Origin: DAIOFH01 sp036745875
GTDB lineage: Bacteria > Planctomycetota > SZUA-567
Direction of reading: 5' to 3'
Assembly (NCBI GenBank): GCA_036745875.1
Contig: DAIOFH010000012.1
Location: forward strand, 1 to 45,932
Length of the DNA stretch: 45,932 nucleotides
A program made the translations under genes and the position numbers. Below, piece after piece: positions 1-10,401 of this stretch (within the stretch, counting starts at the first letter, position 1; every line of letters starts with the position of its first letter). Below the pieces are notes generated by a model. It was not told the DNA's origin. It saw only the letters and a list, made by a program, of their open reading frames with translations, and did no database searches.

Positions 1-20
1 CGCCCCCGTAACAGGGGGCG
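1..20 (-). terminator. Hairpin downstream of fusA, probable terminator
   Basis: Bases 1-7 and 14-20 are perfectly complementary (CGCCCCC/GGGGGCG) around a six-base loop. It lies about 65 bases past the fusA stop on the minus strand, where a terminator is expected. The minus-strand U-tract, if any, falls outside the window, so termination cannot be confirmed. A second dyad, TTGACCAA/TTGGTCAA, lies between it and the gene. Confidence 0.45.
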
Positions 21-84
21 CTTTACTATTGACCAAAGTTGGTGTTCTTGGTCAAGATTCATCACGGTTTGTGACCGGATGGAG

Positions 85-2181
<2,097 letters not shown>

Positions 2182-2337
2182 GTTCTGCTCCTAATGAATA
2201 CCTAATTCTCTAGTTATATTCGCTCTTCTTCGAGTGTGTTTACTTGCCAACATCTATCTCTTATGTACAGGCGGACGGCAAATCCATCCGCACCTCTTGC
2301 ATTTTTTATCAAAGCAGCGACCACAAAACCGCCGCCT

Positions 2338-2370
2338 CAAAAAACAATCCGCCGTGACTGACGACGGCGG
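2338..2370 (-). terminator. Second terminator-like hairpin in the fusA leader
   Basis: CCGCCGT (2349-2355) pairs with ACGGCGG (2364-2370); read on the minus strand the hairpin is followed within four bases by six U. It stands between a stronger terminator at 2423-2450 and fusA. It may be a back-up terminator for the upstream gene or an attenuator in the fusA leader. A further imperfect hairpin (about 2268-2290) follows before the fusA ribosome-binding site. No clear sigma-70 promoter is visible in this stretch. Confidence 0.45.
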
Positions 2371-2422
2371 CGTGAATCAATTCGAATAAATTGATGGCGC
2401 AGCTTCTCCATGAAACACAAAT

Positions 2423-2450
2423 AAAAAACTAGCCGCTGTAACCAGCGGCT
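2423..2450 (-). terminator. Rho-independent terminator of the 132-residue gene
   Basis: Perfect 8-bp stem AGCCGCTG/CAGCGGCT (2431-2438 and 2443-2450) with a four-base loop, followed on the minus strand by a run of six U (2428 to 2423). It lies 75 bases after the stop codon of the minus-strand gene at 2526-2924. Confidence 0.75.
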
Positions 2451-2525
2451 AAGCTTGAAGCCAAATAGTACTTTATGCATTTTGCCAATGCAAGATAATT
2501 TTTCCGGAACAGGGAAAAAGTCTTG

Positions 2526-2924
2526 TCAGTCGGACGTTGCATTTTTTTTCGGCCAAATGGACTTGATTATCTGGGACATCTTGGAAAAACACCTGTCCAG
2601 TTTTTCAAGCATCTGCTCGTAGTGTTTTGACGCTTCCGAGCGGTTGCTCATGTATTCCGACTTGGCCAGTTCTTTCTGGTCATTATATTTGATACTTGTC
2701 TCATGTATGTTGCGGTCATACTGAAGCGTCGCCTCGGTCAAGGTATTATAATATTCCTGTTTGGCGTCGTCTAGCTGCCTATAATACTCGCGAGTGGCTG
2801 TTTCCTTTACCGCATCGTACTGCGAGGTGTCGAATGATTCCTCTTTCTGCACCGCTTCGTCCGATGTTTTCTTCCCGGGTGATGCTTTCTCACCATAGGG
2901 TGCTTCGCTTTTTAAAATATTCAT
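2526..2924 (-). CDS. Small coiled-coil protein, function unknown
   Basis: I do not recognise this 132-residue protein. It has no signal peptide or membrane segment. Residues about 30-110 are strongly charged and helical, with tyrosines at recurring short spacing (EYYRQLDD, EYYNTLTE, KYNDQKE, SEYMSNR, KHYEQML), as expected of a coiled coil or a polymerising helical protein. The ATG at 2924 follows GAGGT at good spacing. It is a single-gene unit: a strong terminator lies downstream, and a 16-bp palindrome matching the GAAC-N4-GTTC LexA box lies about 40 bp upstream. Surrounding DNA is clearly more AT-rich than the neighbouring housekeeping genes. The SOS link is an inference from the palindrome alone. 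Confidence 0.7.
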   Translation of the reverse strand: MNILKSEAPYGEKASPGKKTSDEAVQKEESFDTSQYDAVKETATREYYRQLDDAKQEYYNTLTEATLQYDRNIHETSIKYNDQKELAKSEYMSNRSEASKHYEQMLEKLDRCFSKMSQIIKSIWPKKNATSD

Positions 2925-2964
2925 ATGTATTACCTCTTCACACCTGAGTCATGCCCCGCTCAGG

Positions 2965-2980
2965 AAGAACAAGTGTTCTT
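2965..2980 (-). promoter_or_regulatory. LexA-box-like palindrome
   Basis: AAGAACA and TGTTCTT are exact inverted repeats separated by two bases. The core reads GAAC-AAGT-GTTC, which fits the Gram-positive-type LexA consensus CGAACRNRYGTTYC at all but the outermost positions. It lies 41 bp upstream of the minus-strand ATG at 2924. An adjacent hairpin CCTGAG/CTCAGG (2943-2948 and 2959-2964) lies between it and the ribosome-binding site. An eight-base core could occur by chance about once per window. Confidence 0.4.
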
Positions 2981-3388
2981 TAGATCAATTTGTAATACGA
3001 TTACTCATTTAATTTTATATTTCAAGCCATTCTTAGTAGCATAAAAAACAAGGAGTGGTTATTATCATTACTCGCCTAATCAAAATAAAACAACATAACC
3101 ATCCTTGATTAAATAACTTGTAACTTCCACACCAAAATCCTTCTCTGTCCAAAGCCTGTTAAGCAAACGAGATAGAATCACAGTTATTGAATGATTTAAA
3201 GACTTCACTGATGGTGACTTCATATAGCAAAATCGAGATGATTTTTACGATACAATCATGGCTTTGCCCACTCGACAAATCAAGCGGGAAATGAATTCTA
3301 CCGTTCCTATGGACGATGGAATTTCAGAAATTTCGGGAAACATGAAAAAAAATGAAGTGACGGTTGGTTTTCTTGCAGTTGAAGCGCT
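2981..3388. other. AT-rich intergenic region
   Basis: No credible gene on either strand. The only structure seen is an inverted repeat AAGGA(g)TGGTTAT / ATAACCATCCTT with one bulged base (about 3050-3106), of unknown meaning. The DUF4912 gene ends at 3389 and no good U-tailed terminator was found for it. Confidence 0.5.
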
Positions 3389-5074
3389 TTAATAAGTGAG
3401 CTTCTCTTTTTTCCTGTCGCTTTTGTCCCACTCGACGCGCAGCATGCCGCGGGCAAGGCCGGTGCGGCCATTGTCAACTTGCATGGGAATGCGAATGTTC
3501 TTGCCGGACAAGACGCATTCGACGCGGAAGCGGCCAGTACGATCCGCAGTGACGTATTTTCCCGCCACCTTGAATTTCGCGCCAGGCCTGACCCTGCCTT
3601 CCAGAGACAAAGCCATTTTTGACAAAGCAATGCCAGCCTTTGCAAAGCGCCTGCCCTCTGCGCCGCCAATGTCCGGGGATGACCCAAGCAGCATCACCTC
3701 ATCGTCAGCTTGCATGGAAGCGGCGATTTTTGTCCGGGGCGAGGGGGAAACGTCCTTTTCAACAAGAGCGGGAATTTGCGACAGATTTTTGTTCAAGCCT
3801 TTTGCCGCGTCAAAAATCGATGCTGTCCGCCAGGCGAAGGATTCCCGCATGTCGGCGGGCGCATTCTGCACCAGATGCGAGATGTCCGGAACTGGCTCGT
3901 CATCTTCTTTGCGGGCTTCCGACGCCAGATTATCCAGATTTGAATTCTGCTGAACACGGGCGTCATGGGAATAGATGGGCACCGTTCCCGCCACGGCAAG
4001 ACGCAGAAGGGAAGCGTAGTCAAAAGATCCCTGCCCTACAAAGTCAAAGGCCCGGGCAAAAATATTCCTCCGCGCCGTGGCCAGTGGATAGGCGACAGGT
4101 ACGACGTTCAAGGCGTTGTCAGGGTCCAGGAGTGCAAGAAGGACTTTCCGGCCGGTAGTCTTTTTGGTTGATTGGGGTTGAACATGGCGAGTACTCGACG
4201 CCATGCGGCCGCGCTTCTGGTACTGACTCTCCAGCTCTTCCACGGACGGCATGGCCAGTCCGGGGAGCTTTCGCAAGACCCGCGGTCCCTCGCGCTGAAA
4301 TTCGCGGTAAACCATGCGCAGCGTCAGCTCGGCGTGCTGATCGCGACGCGGCCAGTCGCCACATGAGAAAAACCAGTTCCATGCGGCTTCATCCGCTTTG
4401 AAAGCGTCGTTCGGGGAACCATCGTCAGGCATGTTGCACCTGACAAAACGCGATCCCGGGTCACCCGCATTTTCCCGCGGCAATGCGCAGGGGTTCATCC
4501 TGGCGATGCGCACAAACCTGCCGTCCGCGAAGACCAGGCCAAGTTCGACCCGGTAAAGCTTGTCGGCAGCCCAAAAATCAATGGTTTTTCCCGACTCAGC
4601 AAGATCGGCATCGATATCGAAAACCTGATTCCAGTGGTCGGCGTCGGCAGGCAAACCGGTAATATCATAGAAACGCAACACGCCTTTGGGGCGGTCGGCT
4701 TCGTGTATGCCGTCAATAGCGCCGGAAATAAGTGAGGCATCCCACCAGGCGCGCATCCGCCGTGGAGAAACGGGGACCAGCCCAGCCTTGGTTTTGGGTC
4801 GGGGCGAAGTGTTGATGGCGCCCAAAGCTTCACAAAGCCGTTCGCCTGCGAACTCGGGCGAGAACGGCTGATTCGCAAGATTCGATAATGTACGCAGGGT
4901 GTTGAGGCCCATGTCCTGCCTGTTCGAGACGAGCATGCCGTCCAGGAGCATCGGGTACAGTTCGCGAATATGCCGCTTGAGTTCGTCGGAAACGGGGGGT
5001 ATAAGGGAAGAGTTCGCCTCCCCAGTCAGTGCACCCCGGTCCATTTTATCGACAAACTGTTTCAACACGGTCAT
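3389..5074 (-). CDS. DUF4912 domain protein
   Basis: 561 residues without signal peptide or membrane segment. Residues about 95-200 match the DUF4912 pattern as I know it: a proline-rich lead (LVPVSPRRMRAWWD), then a beta-rich block with RFYDITG, FDIDAD, and a closing YRVELGLVFADGRFVRIARM. The middle (about 290-470) is low-complexity and probably disordered. The last 80 residues form a second small beta-rich unit (GRVRPGAKFKVAGKYVTADRTG) like the C-terminal repeat seen in many DUF4912 proteins. In other bacteria such proteins often lie near glycogen-branching or polysaccharide genes; here no such neighbour exists. The molecular role of the domain is unknown to me. A weak AAGG precedes the ATG at 5074. 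Confidence 0.8.
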   Translation of the reverse strand: MTVLKQFVDKMDRGALTGEANSSLIPPVSDELKRHIRELYPMLLDGMLVSNRQDMGLNTLRTLSNLANQPFSPEFAGERLCEALGAINTSPRPKTKAGLVPVSPRRMRAWWDASLISGAIDGIHEADRPKGVLRFYDITGLPADADHWNQVFDIDADLAESGKTIDFWAADKLYRVELGLVFADGRFVRIARMNPCALPRENAGDPGSRFVRCNMPDDGSPNDAFKADEAAWNWFFSCGDWPRRDQHAELTLRMVYREFQREGPRVLRKLPGLAMPSVEELESQYQKRGRMASSTRHVQPQSTKKTTGRKVLLALLDPDNALNVVPVAYPLATARRNIFARAFDFVGQGSFDYASLLRLAVAGTVPIYSHDARVQQNSNLDNLASEARKEDDEPVPDISHLVQNAPADMRESFAWRTASIFDAAKGLNKNLSQIPALVEKDVSPSPRTKIAASMQADDEVMLLGSSPDIGGAEGRRFAKAGIALSKMALSLEGRVRPGAKFKVAGKYVTADRTGRFRVECVLSGKNIRIPMQVDNGRTGLARGMLRVEWDKSDRKKEKLTY

Positions 5075-5219
5075 TTCCTTACTTCTTAACTATACCCTTT
5101 ACTTAATCTGTCAGGGCACATCGCCCCCTAGATACTACTTTCCGCGAACGCTGTTTTTCTTTCGGCGAATTTCCTCACAAAGGTAAAAAGTATACAAGCC
5201 CAGGACAATACCGCAAGAA

Positions 5220-5426
5220 TTATTCCGGTTTATGATACGTCCACTCGAGGCGGCAGTCGGAACACTTCAGGGAGTTCAGCACATTATAGTAGCTGCTATA
5301 GCCACTGGAAGTGTCTGTTTTGGCCAAGGTCATGGCATCGTGCATATGGGCATGGTCATAACAAACGCCGCGCCCGCAGGCGGCGCACGTCCCTCGCGCC
5401 TCGTTGTCACAGAACCAGCATTTCAT
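5220..5426 (-). CDS. Small zinc-knuckle protein
   Basis: A 68-residue protein with regularly placed metal ligands: C3-x2-C6, C14-x2-C17, C22, H25, H27, H29 and C55-x2-C58. The order resembles a B-box or DUF2180-type zinc finger, so it probably binds two zinc ions. Partner and function are unknown. GGGGG lies at ribosome-binding distance from the ATG at 5426. It follows rpsP on the same strand, but a strong hairpin separates the two and a consensus -10 box lies 45 bp upstream, so it is probably transcribed separately. Confidence 0.75.
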   Translation of the reverse strand: MKCWFCDNEARGTCAACGRGVCYDHAHMHDAMTLAKTDTSSGYSSYYNVLNSLKCSDCRLEWTYHKPE

Positions 5427-5464
5427 AGTTTTCCCCCGTGGTCACTTGTCCCCTCGTTCAATAC

Positions 5465-5480
5465 AAACCAATTATAGAAA
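5465..5480 (-). promoter_or_regulatory. -10 box of the zinc-knuckle gene
   Basis: Forward bases 5471-5476 read ATTATA, a perfect TATAAT on the minus strand, giving a leader of about 35-40 nt before the ATG at 5426. No good -35 hexamer is visible at 16-18 bp, so the call rests on the -10 box and position only. Confidence 0.4.
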
Positions 5481-5596
5481 TCCTATGTGGCAAAATCCAC
5501 AAAAACTTGTTTTCGCGAGGTTTTCTCAGTGTTTTGATGAAAACCAAGAAAGGAAATCAATTTTCCTCGCAAGGCTTCGCCAGATAATAAGTAACC

Positions 5597-5623
5597 GACG
5601 CCGGAAACCGTCATTCCGGCGTC
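5597..5623 (-). terminator. Hairpin terminator after rpsP
   Basis: Perfect 10-bp stem GACGCCGGAA/TTCCGGCGTC with a seven-base loop, 45 bp past the rpsP stop. The following minus-strand tract is only moderately U-rich, so termination may be partial. Confidence 0.6.
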
Positions 5624-5667
5624 ATGGTCAAATGCTTTATTGAAGGTAAGTTTAGCCTAAAACTTCT

Positions 5668-6069
5668 TTAGGAAGTCTTGCGGGCTCTTTCGCCACGGAG
5701 CTTGGAACTGCGGGTGCGGGGTTTGCGACGCTTGGGAGCATCGGTCTTCTTCGCATCAGCCTTCTTGGCGGCAGCCTTTTTGGCAGGCGCTTTCTTAGCC
5801 GGCTTTTTCTTCGCGGCCCAATCTTCGGCCTTGAGGCCCTGGGCTTTGAGGATAGTGGCGACTGTGGCGGACGGCTTGGCGCCGACCGAGAGCCAGTACT
5901 TGGCGCGCTCGATCAGGATCCTCACCGGTTCCTTGTCGGACTTCGGGTTGTAGAAGCCGAGATCCTCGACGGGGCGACCGTCGCGACGGGTACGGCTGTT
6001 ATAGACGCCTATGTGGTAATAGGGCAGGTGAATACGACCTGCACGCGACAAACGGATGACTACTGACAC
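5668..6069 (-). CDS. rpsP: 30S ribosomal protein S16
   Basis: Small-subunit protein needed for assembly of the 16S 5' domain. Residues 1-85 are canonical S16 (SVVIRLSRAGR, PYYHIGVYNSR, DLGFYNP, ERAKYWLSVGAKPS). Residues 90-133 are an unusual Lys/Ala-rich tail with repeated KKAPAKKA-type units, lengthening the usual 80-90 residues to 133. The start is GTG at 6069, which directly abuts the ffh TAA; an AAGGAGAAGG ribosome-binding site lies inside the end of ffh, so translation is probably coupled. The usual followers rimM, trmD and rplS are absent; the next gene is a zinc-knuckle protein. Confidence 0.96.
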   Translation of the reverse strand: MSVVIRLSRAGRIHLPYYHIGVYNSRTRRDGRPVEDLGFYNPKSDKEPVRILIERAKYWLSVGAKPSATVATILKAQGLKAEDWAAKKKPAKKAPAKKAAAKKADAKKTDAPKRRKPRTRSSKLRGERARKTS

Positions 6070-7512
6070 TTACCTTCTCCTTTTCTTCTTCTTGTCCTTC
6101 TTTTTGGACTGCTGGGCTTTTGTGCCCTTTTTCTTCGAGCCGAATAGCGAACGCCCAGAGGCGATCGATTGCAAAGCGCCGGGGTTGAGCGCTTCAAGCG
6201 CCTGCTGCCCACCGCCGGAAAACAATCCAAGCCGCCCCATGCGACCAGTTATTTTACGCATATCCTGGAATTGCTTCAAGAGTTCTATGACATCCTTGAC
6301 CTCGCGCCCGGCTCCCCTGGCGATACGGGAGCGGCGTTTGGCATCGATAATTTCCGGACTGGCGCGCTCCGCCTTGGTCATGGACTGGATGATGGATTCG
6401 ATCCTGGAGAACTGGCTGTCGTCGATGTCCACGCCCTTGAGCTGCGAACCAAGCCCCGGGATCATGCCGAGAAGGTCCTTCAAGGATCCCATCTTGCGGA
6501 TCGATGCGAGTTGGCCGAGGAAGTCGTCGAGGCTGAACTGGTTTTTGGCCAGTTTTTCCTGCAGCTTCTGCGCTTCCTTTTCGTCCATCACTTCCTGGGC
6601 GCGTTCGACAAGACTGACGACGTCGCCCATTCCGAGGATACGGGAAGCCATGCGGTCCGGGTGGAACTCTTCCAGCGCATCCATTTTTTCGCCGGTGGCT
6701 ATGTACTTGATCGGGACACCGGTCGTTTCCCTGAGGGACAGCGCCGCGCCGCCGCGGGCGTCCGAGTCCATCTTGGTCATCACCGCGCCGGTGAGGGGAA
6801 GACGGCGCTTGAATTCTTCCGCCGTGTCCACGGCCGACTGGCCGATCATGGCGTCGCAGACGAAAAGGATTTCGCGCGGCATCGCCGCCTTGTTGATGGC
6901 GTCGAGTTCGTTCATCAGGTCGTCGTCGACATGGAGACGGCCTGCCGTATCGAGGATGATGACGTTGGCGTTGTGGAGTTTTGCCGCATTCAGGGAGTTG
7001 CGGCAGATGTCGACGGGGGAGGCTCCGGCCTGGGTGAAGACCGGAATGTCGAGCTGTCCGCCAATGACCTTCAACTGCTCTATGGCGGCTGGGCGCTGCA
7101 CGTCGGCTGCGACCAGAAGGGGGGACTTGCCCTCGGCTTTCCAGCGTCTGGCGAGTTTGCCTGCGGTTGTTGTCTTACCAGAGCCCTGCAGGCCGCACAG
7201 CATGACCACGGTTGGCTGCGACGCGGCCCAGTCGATCGTGGCAGTTTCGCCGCCAAGGAGCTTCACCAATTCGTCATGGACGATCTTGATGAACAACTGG
7301 CCGGGGGATACCTCGGGGATGACTTCCATCCCGAGGGCAATTGTCTTGACCCGGTCGACAAACTCCGAGGCGACCCTGGTGTTGACGTCGGCCTCGAGAA
7401 GTGCGATCCTGACTTCGCGCATGGCCTCGGTGACGTTTTCTTCGGTCAGCTTGGACTTGCCGAGAACTGTGCGAAAAACTTTATTTAGGCTGTCTGTTAT
7501 TGATTCAAACAT
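6070..7512 (-). CDS. ffh: Signal recognition particle GTPase Ffh
   Basis: Protein subunit of the SRP; binds signal sequences on nascent membrane and secreted proteins and delivers ribosomes to FtsY. The N domain covers residues 1-90, then the G domain with P-loop GLQGSGKTT (107-115), DTAGR (188-192) and TKMD (246-249), then the methionine-rich M domain (about 330-440). The tail (about 458-480) is a run of lysines. Its length, 480, is slightly above normal because of this tail. The ATG at 7512 has only a weak ribosome-binding site, consistent with being internal to an operon that begins with the 97-residue gene 46 bp upstream. The RNA partner is encoded at 18292-18417. Confidence 0.97.
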   Translation of the reverse strand: MFESITDSLNKVFRTVLGKSKLTEENVTEAMREVRIALLEADVNTRVASEFVDRVKTIALGMEVIPEVSPGQLFIKIVHDELVKLLGGETATIDWAASQPTVVMLCGLQGSGKTTTAGKLARRWKAEGKSPLLVAADVQRPAAIEQLKVIGGQLDIPVFTQAGASPVDICRNSLNAAKLHNANVIILDTAGRLHVDDDLMNELDAINKAAMPREILFVCDAMIGQSAVDTAEEFKRRLPLTGAVMTKMDSDARGGAALSLRETTGVPIKYIATGEKMDALEEFHPDRMASRILGMGDVVSLVERAQEVMDEKEAQKLQEKLAKNQFSLDDFLGQLASIRKMGSLKDLLGMIPGLGSQLKGVDIDDSQFSRIESIIQSMTKAERASPEIIDAKRRSRIARGAGREVKDVIELLKQFQDMRKITGRMGRLGLFSGGGQQALEALNPGALQSIASGRSLFGSKKKGTKAQQSKKKDKKKKRRR

Positions 7513-7558
7513 TGATCAATCCGTTAAGGTGAATAACCCCGTACGATAAAAAAGGTGA

Positions 7559-7852
7559 TCAAAGCGCGGGCGCTTCCGTGGTGCAAAAGAAAATCGTCTC
7601 CACATCCAACTGGTCAACTTCCTCTTCGGTGGCTATCTTGCCCGCATACTCGTCTTTGAGCCGCCGCACGGAGTTGTCCTTGATGAGGGAACGCCATTTG
7701 AGAGCCTTTCCTTCGCATTCGGCGATGACATAATAACCGAACTTGCCGTTTTCATCCGGCTGCTTCAGGCACAGGGCGGTCAAATCCTTGATGTCGGGGG
7801 CGCGCAGGGTCACCAGCACATGAACGCCCTCATTATCCTTTCGTGGAGCCAT
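7559..7852 (-). CDS. Conserved-looking small protein heading the ffh operon
   Basis: A 97-residue cytosolic protein that I do not recognise. The frame is open upstream to 7975, but I chose the ATG at 7852 because a perfect AAGGAGG sits nine bases before it. The protein mixes a beta-rich half (VHVLVTLRAPDIKD, GYYVIAECEG) with a charged helical half and an acidic end. A good sigma-70 promoter lies at 7983-8011, and ffh starts 46 bp downstream, so this gene and ffh-rpsP probably form one transcript. No motif suggests a link to SRP function. Confidence 0.75.
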   Translation of the reverse strand: MAPRKDNEGVHVLVTLRAPDIKDLTALCLKQPDENGKFGYYVIAECEGKALKWRSLIKDNSVRRLKDEYAGKIATEEEVDQLDVETIFFCTTEAPAL

Positions 7853-7982
7853 ATTCCTGCCTCCTTTGAAAGATGTAAACCTTTCGTCATGCCGCATACA
7901 AAACGAATGCTTCCTCACGGAAGCCAAGTTTGGTCGCCAACACAGTAAAGAGTCTACTCCATACCGACAAAACAAACATGCA

Positions 7983-8011
7983 AATATACCGGTTCGCGCC
8001 TATATTGCCAA
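7983..8011 (-). promoter_or_regulatory. Sigma-70-type promoter of the ffh operon
   Basis: On the minus strand TTGGCA (8011-8006), a 17-bp spacer, then TATATT (7988-7983): five of six matches in each hexamer at ideal spacing. Expected start about 7976, giving a leader of about 120 nt before the ATG at 7852. Confidence 0.65.
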
Positions 8012-8057
8012 GGGTTTTTCCGAAATGTCTGTGCCAAAAAACCGTAACTTCGCTGTT

Positions 8058-9188
8058 TCAGACTTTCGTTCCCACCACAACCCTCTCAATGCCGGCGTAA
8101 TCCTTGAGTATCGCGATCTCGTCAAGGCCGCCGTTACGAAGCAATTCCGCGACAAAAGGAGCCTGCCCGTCACCCACCTCGAGAAAAATCTTTCCTCCCC
8201 GCTTGAGGCGCTGACCCGCCCCGGCCGCCAGGTCGCGGTAACAATCCAGACCGTCGTCGCCGCCGTAAAGGGAGAGGGCCGGGTCATACTGCTTCACTTC
8301 AGGCCAGATTTCCTCGTCGCCTTCGACCAGGTACGGCGGGTTCGACGCAATGACATCGAACTCCTCGCCGTCGCGGCAAGCCTCATACCAGGCGCCCCGG
8401 CGAAGAGCCACCCTTTCGGCAAGGCCAAGCGCGCGGATATTTTCCTGTGCCGTCCTCAGGGCGTCTTCCGACAAGTCGGTCGCAATCACCCTGGCGACGG
8501 GCAGCTTCGCCGCCACCGACGCCGCGATACAGCCGCTGCCGGTGCCGAGATCGATGACTGTGATCCCTTCCCCCCCGGATTGCTGCGAAGAAATGGTATT
8601 TCGCGCTTCGCGCGCCGCACCCGCCTGCATTTTTTTCCATGCCCCGGCGCGGGCAGCTTCCCGCAGGGTCATTTCTTTTTGCGGTTCGGATTGTGTTGGC
8701 GGCTCATCGTCGAGATCGTCCGAATCCGCGTCTTCCGCGTATTTATCCAGCAGGGATTCGAGGGCCTGATCCATACCGGCCTCGCCCTCCGGCTCCGACT
8801 CTTCCGGTGCAGGTTCCTCTGGGAGCGCCATCTTTTGGGGTTGCAGGAATTCCAGAATCGCTTCGACCAAATGCTCTGTCTCAGGCCGTGGGGAAAGGAC
8901 GGAAGGGGTTACGGAGAAGGCCAGTCCCATGAATTCGCGCTCGCCGAGGATTCGGCTTACCGGTTCCCGCGCGGCGCGACGGCGGACCATTTCGCGGTAA
9001 TCGGCCAGTTGCCTTGGGGAAATCTCCGCTTCAAACCCGGCGTACAGTTCGATACGGCTTCGCACGCCGAGCGCCCGGCACAGCAGGATCTCGGCATCAA
9101 GCTTTGCCTCGGGAACACCCTTGGTGGCAAGGTATTGCGCCGTCACCTTGGCGAGTTCCAGGGGCTTCCAGGTTTTTTCTTCGGGCAT
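8058..9188 (-). CDS. prmC: Peptide chain release factor N5-glutamine methyltransferase
   Basis: Transfers a methyl group from S-adenosylmethionine to the glutamine of the GGQ motif in release factors. The N-terminal helical domain (1-75) is followed by the SAM-binding fold with DLGTGSG (213-219) and the substrate-binding NPPY (283-286). The catalytic half is preserved. Between SPRPETE (99-105) and the SAM motif, where the family normally has a short linker, there is an insertion of about 90 residues, very acidic at first (EEPAPEESEPEGE) and then helical, bringing the length to 376 instead of about 280. It lies 27 bp after prfA, the gene for its substrate. The ATG at 9188 follows AGAGGT. Confidence 0.93.
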   Translation of the reverse strand: MPEEKTWKPLELAKVTAQYLATKGVPEAKLDAEILLCRALGVRSRIELYAGFEAEISPRQLADYREMVRRRAAREPVSRILGEREFMGLAFSVTPSVLSPRPETEHLVEAILEFLQPQKMALPEEPAPEESEPEGEAGMDQALESLLDKYAEDADSDDLDDEPPTQSEPQKEMTLREAARAGAWKKMQAGAAREARNTISSQQSGGEGITVIDLGTGSGCIAASVAAKLPVARVIATDLSEDALRTAQENIRALGLAERVALRRGAWYEACRDGEEFDVIASNPPYLVEGDEEIWPEVKQYDPALSLYGGDDGLDCYRDLAAGAGQRLKRGGKIFLEVGDGQAPFVAELLRNGGLDEIAILKDYAGIERVVVGTKV

Positions 9189-9215
9189 CGCGGACCTCTG
9201 CGGTTACTAGACGCG

Positions 9216-10289
9216 TTAATTTTTCAAGTCCTGCTGCTTGGCGTATTCGACAAGCTCGGCTACCAGTTTGTCCAGTTTGCCCTCGATAATGTCAGCGAGA
9301 GGAAAGTTTTTGCTGAGGCGGTGGTCGGTGCAGCGGTCCTGGGGGAAATTATAGGTGCGGATGCGTTCGGAACGGTCGCCGGAACCGGTCTGGCCGCGGC
9401 GCTCGGCGGCGCGCTTCGCATCCTCTTCCGCCTGCTTGATTTCATAGATCCGGGAACGCAGCACCCGGAGAGCCTTTGCCTTGTTCTTGTGCTGGCTCTT
9501 CTCCTCTTGCATGAATACCATGACGCCTGTGGGAATGTGTGTCATGCGGACCGAGGACTGGGTCGTGTTCACGGACTGGCCGCCTGGGCCGCCGGAACAT
9601 TGGATGTCGATCTTGAGGTCCTCGGGTTTGATTTCAACTTCATATTCTTCCGCTTCCGGCATGACGGCGACAGTGGCAGCGGAAGTATGCACCCGGCCCT
9701 GCGTCTCCGTTTCCGGAACGCGCTGTACGCGGTGGCCGCCACCTTCCATCTTCAGGTCGCGGTAGGCGTTTTCGCCTTCGACGGAGACTATGATTTCCTT
9801 GAAGCCGCCGCGCTCCGACTCGGACATGGACATGATGTCAAATTTCCAGCCATGGGCGTCGGCATAGTTGCGGTACATGCGGAAAAGGTCGCCGGCGAAA
9901 AGGGCGGCTTCTTCGCCGCCCGTACCGGCGCGGATTTCGAGAATGGCGTTGCGGTTGTTGTCGGCGCTTTGGCCAAGAAGCATTTCGACCAGGTCTTCCT
10001 CGAGGGTGGAGGTCTTGGTCTCCAGGTCGGGAATTTCCATTTCGGCAAGTTCCCTGAGTTCCTTGTCCTGGCTGGTGTCTTCGGCGATTTCTTTGTTGTC
10101 CGCAAGCTCTTTGGAAATCATGAGATAATTCTGGTATAGATCCATGGGCTTGGCGAGACTGCCGCGCTCGCGCATGATGTCGCCGATGGACGGGTCGGAC
10201 CCGATGGCGGGATCCGCCAGTTTGGCGTCGAGTTCCTTGAAGCGGGCGAGGCGTTCATCCAGTTTTTCTTGTACTTTTTGGTCTAGCAT
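9216..10289 (-). CDS. prfA: Peptide chain release factor 1
   Basis: Reads UAA and UAG and triggers peptide release. The 357-residue protein has the catalytic GGQ at 236-238 inside CSGGPGGQSVN and the RF1-type tripeptide PET at 192-194 (RF1 has PxT where RF2 has SPF). The early helical domain is normal. The ATG at 10289 follows AAGGT. It sits between rpmE and prmC, an order found in many bacteria. A strong hairpin lies between rpmE and this gene, so some transcripts may stop before it. The in-frame UAG in the gene at 43539 would be read by this factor. Confidence 0.96.
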   Translation of the reverse strand: MLDQKVQEKLDERLARFKELDAKLADPAIGSDPSIGDIMRERGSLAKPMDLYQNYLMISKELADNKEIAEDTSQDKELRELAEMEIPDLETKTSTLEEDLVEMLLGQSADNNRNAILEIRAGTGGEEAALFAGDLFRMYRNYADAHGWKFDIMSMSESERGGFKEIIVSVEGENAYRDLKMEGGGHRVQRVPETETQGRVHTSAATVAVMPEAEEYEVEIKPEDLKIDIQCSGGPGGQSVNTTQSSVRMTHIPTGVMVFMQEEKSQHKNKAKALRVLRSRIYEIKQAEEDAKRAAERRGQTGSGDRSERIRTYNFPQDRCTDHRLSKNFPLADIIEGKLDKLVAELVEYAKQQDLKN

Positions 10290-10323
10290 GGGAAAGTACC
10301 TTAATTTTGCCCAAAGCGAACAC

Positions 10324-10353
10324 GCGCCAGCTCGATTAGCCTCGAGCTGGCGC
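10324..10353 (-). terminator. Hairpin between rpmE and prfA
   Basis: A perfect 12-bp stem GCGCCAGCTCGA/TCGAGCTGGCGC with a six-base loop. The bases that follow on the minus strand are not a clean U-run, so it may be a partial terminator or a processing site that sets rpmE expression above prfA-prmC. Confidence 0.5.
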
Positions 10354-10401
10354 TGGCAATATACAACAACAAACGGTCCCCGAGGGAACCATTACTGCGT
10401 G

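Noticed and set aside
7866..10139. 757-codon plus-strand frame across prmC and prfA
   Set aside because: Runs antisense through two clear genes; arises from codon bias.
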